The notes beneath the pieces were generated by a model. That model was not told the origin of the DNA, did no database searches, and saw only the letters and a list, made by a program, of their open reading frames with translations. Of a stretch of 9,590 bases of DNA, positions 6,094 through 9,590 are shown piece after piece. Each line of letters begins with the position of its first letter. Positions within the stretch are counted from its first letter, which is position 1. The position numbers were made by a program, and so were the translations under genes. The DNA comes from Legionella genomosp. 1 (GTDB lineage Bacteria; Pseudomonadota; Gammaproteobacteria; Legionellales; Legionellaceae): NCBI GenBank assembly GCA_945901965.1, contig CAMDMN010000065.1, positions 1 through 9,590 on the forward strand, given 5' to 3'.

Positions 6094-6858
6094 ATGCTAT
6101 GTATTGATGTTGGTAATTCTCATATTTATGGTGGGGTATTTTCAGAAGGTGAGATAACTGTACGTTTTCGCCACACTTCTAAAGCAAGTACATCAGATGA
6201 GCTTGGGATTTTTTTAAAAAATGTTTTGCGTGAAAATAAATGCGTGCCTGAAGATATTCGTAAAATTGCCATATGCTCGGTAGTGCCTAAATTAGATTAT
6301 TCGCTTCGTGCAGCTTGTGTTAAATACTTTGGTCTCGAGCCATTTTTTGTACAGGCTGGCGTTAAAACCGGTTTAAATATCAAATATTGCAATCCTGGCG
6401 ATGTTGGTGCTGATAGAATTGCTAATGCAATTGCTGCAGTAAATCGCTTTGTTGGCAAAAATTTAATTATTATTGATTTCGGTACAGCAACTACATTTTG
6501 CGCCATTAATGCACAGAAACATTATTTAGGCGGAGTAATATTGCCAGGAATAAGATTGGCAGTAGATGCCTTATCTAATAATACCGCCAAGCTTCCTTCG
6601 GTAGAAATTATTAAAATTGAGCAAGTTGTTGGTCGCTCAACAATAGAGAGTATTCAGTCTGGAGTTTTTTACGGGGCAATTGGTGCAAGTCGTGAAATTA
6701 TTGCGCGAATAAAAAATGAGGCATTTAAAGGACAAGAGGTGTTAGTGCTGGCAACCGGCGGTTTTGCTTCTTTATTTGATAAACAAGATATTTATGATTT
6801 ACTTCTACCTGATTTAGTTCTGCATGGGCTAAAAATTGCTTCAGAAATTAATTCTTAG
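6094..6858 (+). CDS. coaX: Type III pantothenate kinase
   Basis: The enzyme catalyses ATP-dependent phosphorylation of pantothenate to 4'-phosphopantothenate, the first step of coenzyme A synthesis, in the cytoplasm. Type III enzymes use a monovalent cation and are not feedback-inhibited by CoA. The product has 254 residues, typical for the family. It shows the ASKHA-fold signatures: DVGNSH at residues 5-10 (phosphate loop), GADR at 105-108 with Asp107 as the expected catalytic base, and DFGTATTF at 128-135 (cation and nucleotide binding). PGI at 151-153 and ATGGFA near 221-226 follow. The ATG at 6094 places DVGN at the usual distance from the N-terminus; an ATG at 6084 is out of frame. The whole sequence strongly resembles Legionella CoaX as I remember it, which anchors the taxonomy. 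birA, a frequent neighbour, is absent here; an effector-like gene lies upstream and a transposon-like element downstream. Confidence 0.96.
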   Translation: MLCIDVGNSHIYGGVFSEGEITVRFRHTSKASTSDELGIFLKNVLRENKCVPEDIRKIAICSVVPKLDYSLRAACVKYFGLEPFFVQAGVKTGLNIKYCNPGDVGADRIANAIAAVNRFVGKNLIIIDFGTATTFCAINAQKHYLGGVILPGIRLAVDALSNNTAKLPSVEIIKIEQVVGRSTIESIQSGVFYGAIGASREIIARIKNEAFKGQEVLVLATGGFASLFDKQDIYDLLLPDLVLHGLKIASEINS

Positions 6859-6926
6859 GCTAATTCTATTATTACATATTATTGGTTTGCATGGCATGTT
6901 ATGTAAAACACTAAATAAATTTCAAT

Positions 6927-7000
6927 CAGCACAATTGCATTAAATAATGTAAATTAAGGCACGGTATCCGAGCCACGACCGTTAGGGAGTGGAAAAGTTA
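6927..7000 (+). repeat. Left 74-bp inverted repeat of the RAYT element
   Basis: It runs from CAGCACAATTGCATTAAA to GAGTGGAAAAGTTA and is the exact reverse complement of 7685-7758. A small REP-like hairpin can form inside it: ACGGT (6961-6965) with ACCGT (6978-6982). Confidence 0.9.
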
Positions 7001-7017
7001 GGGAGTGGAAAAGTTAG
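6981..7017 (+). repeat. 16-bp tandem repeat, 2.3 copies
   Basis: GTTAGGGAGTGGAAAA occurs at 6981-6996 and again at 6997-7012, followed by GTTAG. The right inverted repeat holds only one unit. The stop codon of the transposase gene (complement of 7014-7016) lies in the last partial unit, so the repeat reaches into the end of the gene. Confidence 0.9.
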
Positions 7018-7550
7018 AACAGGACGAAGAATTCTCTGTCTTTATTTTCAAATACTGCCATTGGCAATCCTTGTTCATTAACAACATACTGTATTGTCGC
7101 TTCAACTTCTGTTTCTTTCCAAAGATATCTCGTGCTACCGTGATGTGTCCATCTTCTGACTCGACACTCATCCAATTTTGCTTTGTTTAAATGACGGGAA
7201 GCATAGGATTTTATTGTATTCATGATTTGTTCTGGCTTTGCTATGGCATGAATAACAAGATGCACGTGATTTGACCTAACATGCGCTGCCAGCAATACCC
7301 ATTTGCGATGTATGCATACCTCTTCAATAGCCTGTAAAACGTTTTTCCGCCTAGATTCATCTAGAAAATAAGGTGTTTCAGGCATTCCTTTTTTTACCAA
7401 ATGTAACCGTTTTGAATTAAAAGATAAAAAATCTGTTCCTGGTGTATTAGTAAATCGATCTACAGAGGTTGATTTATCTCCATGCAACCATGTTCCATAA
7501 CAAGTAAATGTAATAAAATAGGCGAGCGGGATCGCTGTTTCATACAACAT
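7014..7550 (-). CDS. REP-associated tyrosine transposase (RAYT, Y1/IS200-like)
   Basis: The 178-residue protein belongs to the Y1 HUH superfamily, which cuts and joins single-stranded DNA through a covalent 5'-phosphotyrosine. The N-terminal FITFTCYGTWLHGD (residues 12-25) is typical of this group. The metal-binding HUH motif is His95-Val96-His97 in SNHVHLVI. The candidate nucleophile is Tyr116 in IKSYASRHLN. A RAYT-type tail with RYLWKETEVEATIQYVVNEQ (141-160) follows. All key residues and the full length are intact, so the enzyme may be active. The ATG at 7550 is the first start available in this frame. AAAGGA lies upstream at a longer than usual distance, so translation may be weak, as is common for transposases. 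It is oriented towards coaX and is convergent with it. The gene is enclosed by 74-bp inverted repeats that are its likely substrates. Confidence 0.9.
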   Translation of the reverse strand: MLYETAIPLAYFITFTCYGTWLHGDKSTSVDRFTNTPGTDFLSFNSKRLHLVKKGMPETPYFLDESRRKNVLQAIEEVCIHRKWVLLAAHVRSNHVHLVIHAIAKPEQIMNTIKSYASRHLNKAKLDECRVRRWTHHGSTRYLWKETEVEATIQYVVNEQGLPMAVFENKDREFFVLF

Positions 7551-7684
7551 GATTTCACCATTTTCCTTTTGGCTTATTGGACTTGTTTGTAGTTAAGAAT
7601 AATATCAAATTAAACGATAGCATACATCTAATTTTTCAAGCATATAATGACTTTTGTGAGATATTTTTCATCCCAGACATCTAT

Positions 7685-7758
7685 TAACTTTTCCACTCCC
7701 TAACGGTCGTGGCTCGGATACCGTGCCTTAATTTACATTATTTAATGCAATTGTGCTG
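7685..7758 (-). repeat. Right 74-bp inverted repeat of the RAYT element
   Basis: It is the exact reverse complement of 6927-7000. The 134 bases between the transposase start (7550) and this arm are AT-rich and must hold the transposase promoter, but no convincing -35/-10 pair was found there. Confidence 0.9.
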
Positions 7759-7776
7759 CATTTAAATCGCTTAATC

Positions 7777-7806
7777 TTGACCGAAAGCCATAGACAAGTG
7801 CACAAT
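7777..7806 (+). promoter_or_regulatory. Candidate promoter of the glutathione S-transferase gene
   Basis: TTGACC (7777-7782, five of six consensus bases) and CACAAT (7801-7806) are 18 bases apart, just outside the right arm of the RAYT element. A small hairpin, GTTTAT (7835-7840) with ATAAAC (7847-7852), lies directly before the ribosome binding site AAGGA (7855-7859). Confidence 0.4.
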
Positions 7807-7865
7807 AGGCCACACTATCTTATAGGTAAATGGCGTTTATTTATCCATAAACACAAGGAATATGT

Positions 7866-8480
7866 ATGAAATTATTTTTTTCTAAAGGTGCTTGCTCTCT
7901 TGCTGTTCGCATCATTATAAATGAAATTGGCATGGATTCTCTATTTGAGTCTGTGAATTTAAGAACCAAGAAAACAGAATCTGGCGAAGATTTCTTGACC
8001 ATTAACCCCAAAGGCGGCGTTCCAACTCTCGAGCTTCACAATGGTGAAATTCTTACTGAAAATGCGGTTATTTTGCAATATTTATGCGATAAATCAAACG
8101 CTACAGGCCTACTGCCACAAATCGGCGATTTTAATAGATATCAAGTCCTTGAGTGGGTAAATTATGTATCGACAGAATTACATAAAGGCATAGGGATACT
8201 TTTTAACCAATCCATTACGCAAGAATTAAAAAACGAAATATTCATCCCTTTAATTAAAACTAAACTCAATTATGTCAATCATCATTTACAGAATAATCAA
8301 TATTTACTAGGTGATGAGTTTAGATTACCAGATGCTTATCTTTTTGTGATGCTATTATGGACCAGTTATTTTGACATTGATTTAAAGGAGTGGAAAAATC
8401 TAACTCGGTACTTTGATACTTTGAAACACAGAACATCGATTGAGCAATCTTTAAAACAAGAAGAGATTGATATTAAATAA
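7866..8480 (+). CDS. gstA: Glutathione S-transferase, beta class
   Basis: This cytosolic enzyme conjugates or binds glutathione and is involved in detoxification and oxidative stress. It has 204 residues against 201 in E. coli GstA, to which it aligns throughout. The N-terminal thioredoxin-like domain has the beta-class Cys10 in KGACSLA, the cis-proline Pro53 in NPKGGVPTL, and Glu65 in LTEN, which binds the glutathione gamma-glutamyl group. The C-terminal helical domain has the beta-class His106 in STELHKG and the DAYLF helix. One oddity is that the N-capping box before that helix reads RLPD instead of the usual Ser/Thr-x-x-Asp, which might affect folding. The ATG at 7866 has AAGGA six bases upstream; an ATG at 7862 is out of frame. 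It appears to be monocistronic, with mobile elements on both sides. Confidence 0.95.
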   Translation: MKLFFSKGACSLAVRIIINEIGMDSLFESVNLRTKKTESGEDFLTINPKGGVPTLELHNGEILTENAVILQYLCDKSNATGLLPQIGDFNRYQVLEWVNYVSTELHKGIGILFNQSITQELKNEIFIPLIKTKLNYVNHHLQNNQYLLGDEFRLPDAYLFVMLLWTSYFDIDLKEWKNLTRYFDTLKHRTSIEQSLKQEEIDIK

Positions 8481-8580
8481 TTTAACTAGTTAAGAAAACT
8501 TGGGGTCATGCATAAATCAGTCTCATAAGACAAAGTCTAACTTAGCTTGATCCATTAACTTTACCCGGTTATCAGAAACA

Positions 8581-8746
8581 TCAGGGCAAACGCATCTAAA
8601 TTTTTAACATTATTTATGTCATTGCGAGCGTAAGCGAAGCAATCCAGTGGCCTTAAGGTTCACACAAAAATCGCTAGATTGCTTCACTTTGTTCGCAATG
8701 ACGACTTGCAGTTGATATTTAGATCACGGGGGTGCGTTTGCCCTGA
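8581..8746. mobile_element. 166-bp MITE-like element with 8-bp target duplication
   Basis: The ends are a perfect 14-bp inverted repeat: TCAGGGCAAACGCA (8581-8594) and TGCGTTTGCCCTGA (8733-8746). They are flanked by the direct repeat CAGAAACA (8573-8580 and 8747-8754), an 8-bp target-site duplication. Inside the ends, TCTAAAT and its complement ATTTAGA match again, offset by CACGGGGG on the right side only. There is no coding capacity, so it would depend on a transposase elsewhere; the parent IS family is not identified. Together with the promoter below, it is the main content of the 397-bp gene-free stretch 8481-8877. Confidence 0.75.
8618..8702. repeat. 85-bp GTCATTGCGA palindromic repeat inside the MITE
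   Basis: The left arm GTCATTGCGAGCGTAAGCG continues as AAGCAATCCAG. The right arm, ending TTCGCAATGAC, matches it in inverse over about 29 bases with six mismatches and one gap. Repeats with GTCATTGCGAG...AAGCAATC arms are scattered through many bacterial genomes. It lies entirely within the 166-bp element. Confidence 0.8.
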
Positions 8747-8781
8747 CAGAAACATCATTGCTTTATTTTGTTAGGTCGTAG

Positions 8782-8790
8782 TGCTACTAT
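8782..8790 (+). promoter_or_regulatory. Extended -10 promoter of the 8878 gene
   Basis: TGCTACTAT is an extended -10 (TACTAT at 8785-8790) without a good -35 at 17 bases. Transcription from about 8797 would give a leader of about 80 nt. That leader contains an imperfect inverted repeat between GACGGGCATGC (8813-8823) and GGTATGCGTC (8853-8862), which could fold near the ribosome binding site. Confidence 0.35.
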
Positions 8791-8877
8791 AAAAAATTTA
8801 CCAATCAGTGTGGACGGGCATGCGCCTCGCTCATTATTCTTAGCCCGCGCTGGGTATGCGTCTTGGAGGATGCCAAA

Positions 8878-9590
8878 ATGGGTGAATGGACACGGGTGGG
8901 GTTCTGTATTTTCGGTTGCCTAATATCTCAATGGGCACAAGCGCATAAACCACTCAGCACATCCGATGGTGCCGCGTTTCATGGGCCTCAGCATCAAGCG
9001 AACCAAGAAAAAACCATGGCTATTCCACCAGTCACCTTAGCCGTTAACCTCTTCAAGCATGCATTGGCGCATGGGGACGGGATACTGCAATTGGGAGGTT
9101 TTTGGAGCAAGCAAGGTCAGTCTCAACAAGTGAATATAAATGGCCTGATTGGCGATTATTTTAATGTCACGAACAGCCAAAGCAGTAATTTTTTACTAGG
9201 CCTGGGCTATTTAAAGGATGGAAAAGACATCAAGCGCGCCAAAATGCAGTATGGACTGAATTGGTTCTATCTTTCACCAACATCGGTTAAGGGAACCGTT
9301 TTACAAGAAGCGTCCTTTACCAATTTAGCCTATTCCTATCACTTAACTCATTATCCGCTCTATGCGATTGCAAAATCCACGTTCCAAACCCGGTTCCCTG
9401 ATAAAGAAGTCACCTTGGATGTGGGCATTGGCCCTAACTTTATGACGACCAGTCAATTTAAAGAAACCTCACTGGGTGCAAATACCCTTCAGGATGCCAT
9501 TTTTTCAGGAACCACCACGACAACGTTCAGTGCAACAGCCGGCATTAGTTTAAAATGCGGTCATTTTGTAGGGCCAACGCAAGCGGAACT
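8878..9590 (+). CDS. Exported protein, probable outer-membrane beta-barrel, 3' end outside the window
   Basis: The frame is open from ATG 8878 to the window edge (237 codons) with no stop, so the gene is partial. GGAGGA at 8865-8870 is a strong ribosome binding site seven bases upstream. Residues 1-22 form a signal peptide with a hydrophobic core VGFCIFGCLI and a likely cleavage site after WAQA. From about residue 70, short alternating stretches of aromatic and polar residues are divided by Gly/Asn/Ser turns. Examples are ILQLGGFWSKQG, NFLLGLGYLKDG, MQYGLNWFYLSP, LAYSYHL and VTLDVGIGPNFM, the pattern of a transmembrane beta-barrel. The exact family is not recognised. Codons are visibly richer in G+C than in the genes before it, which suggests a different origin or stronger codon selection. 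An IFGC lipobox-like string at 11-14 is too early and too poor to prefer a lipoprotein reading. Confidence 0.7.
   Translation, partial: MGEWTRVGFCIFGCLISQWAQAHKPLSTSDGAAFHGPQHQANQEKTMAIPPVTLAVNLFKHALAHGDGILQLGGFWSKQGQSQQVNINGLIGDYFNVTNSQSSNFLLGLGYLKDGKDIKRAKMQYGLNWFYLSPTSVKGTVLQEASFTNLAYSYHLTHYPLYAIAKSTFQTRFPDKEVTLDVGIGPNFMTTSQFKETSLGANTLQDAIFSGTTTTTFSATAGISLKCGHFVGPTQAE

Larger units (their letters stand above)
6927..7758. mobile_element. 832-bp RAYT element bounded by 74-bp inverted repeats
   Basis: A single tyrosine-transposase gene lies between perfect 74-bp inverted repeats. The element sits between coaX and a glutathione S-transferase gene. No target-site duplication was found at its edges, as expected for single-strand HUH transposition. 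The long perfect repeats are unlike the short subterminal hairpins of classical IS200/IS605 elements. They more resemble a RAYT gene flanked by two inverted copies of its REP-like unit. Confidence 0.7.

Noticed and set aside
6297..6506. 69-codon minus-strand frame within coaX
   Set aside because: It is antisense to conserved CoaX motifs, so coding on the other strand is not needed.
6872..6906. Inverted repeat TTACATA/TATGTAA after coaX as a terminator
   Set aside because: It has a seven-base AT-only stem, a 21-base loop and no T tract on the coding strand; it is too weak to call.
7005..7190. 61-codon plus-strand frame at the end of the transposase gene
   Set aside because: It is antisense to the conserved C-terminal part of the transposase and starts in the tandem repeat.
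8482..8493. Perfect palindrome TTAACTAGTTAA after the gst stop codon
   Set aside because: It has no loop and no T tract, so it is not a terminator; it might be a protein site but nothing supports that.

Overview
The window looks like a chromosomal segment of a Legionellales gammaproteobacterium (Legionella, Berkiella, Coxiella and relatives). The base composition is AT-rich. RNase P RNA is the gammaproteobacterial type A form. The CoaX protein closely resembles what I remember of Legionella CoaX, and three consecutive genes look like host-directed type IV effectors. Genus and species cannot be fixed from the sequence alone.

Layout. Positions 1-900 hold a housekeeping pair: fis, encoding a nucleoid regulator, followed 40 bases later by rnpB. 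Each has a promoter with the same extended -10 core. Positions 900-5877 hold three long genes on the + strand, separated by hairpins. The first is a 483-residue protein with an apparent R-S-E ADP-ribosyltransferase motif set, behind a textbook PmrA-type box. The second is a 622-residue protein with weak macrodomain-like signs. The third is a 354-residue ankyrin-like protein that ends in a eukaryotic CaaX prenylation box (CLVM). Together they read as a small putative Dot/Icm effector cluster. No secretion gene is visible, so secretion is inferred.

Positions 5878-7865 hold a palindromic dispersed repeat, coaX (first step of coenzyme A synthesis), and an 832-bp element. That element carries a REP-associated tyrosine transposase gene between two perfect 74-bp inverted repeats. 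Positions 7866-8480 encode a beta-class glutathione S-transferase. The next 397 bases have no gene. They hold a 166-bp MITE-like element with 14-bp terminal inverted repeats and an 8-bp target duplication, and a second palindromic repeat sits inside it. From 8878 to the window edge runs the 5' part of an exported, probably outer-membrane beta-barrel gene that is visibly richer in G+C than its neighbours.

How it fits together. In Legionella, PmrA and Fis proteins are known regulators of Dot/Icm effector genes, so a PmrA-like box on the first effector-like gene is coherent. Nothing suggests that the effector-like genes, coaX and gst form one operon: each has its own leader, and repeats or terminator-like hairpins lie between them. 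The density of repeats and unique genes between conserved housekeeping genes is typical of plastic accessory DNA.
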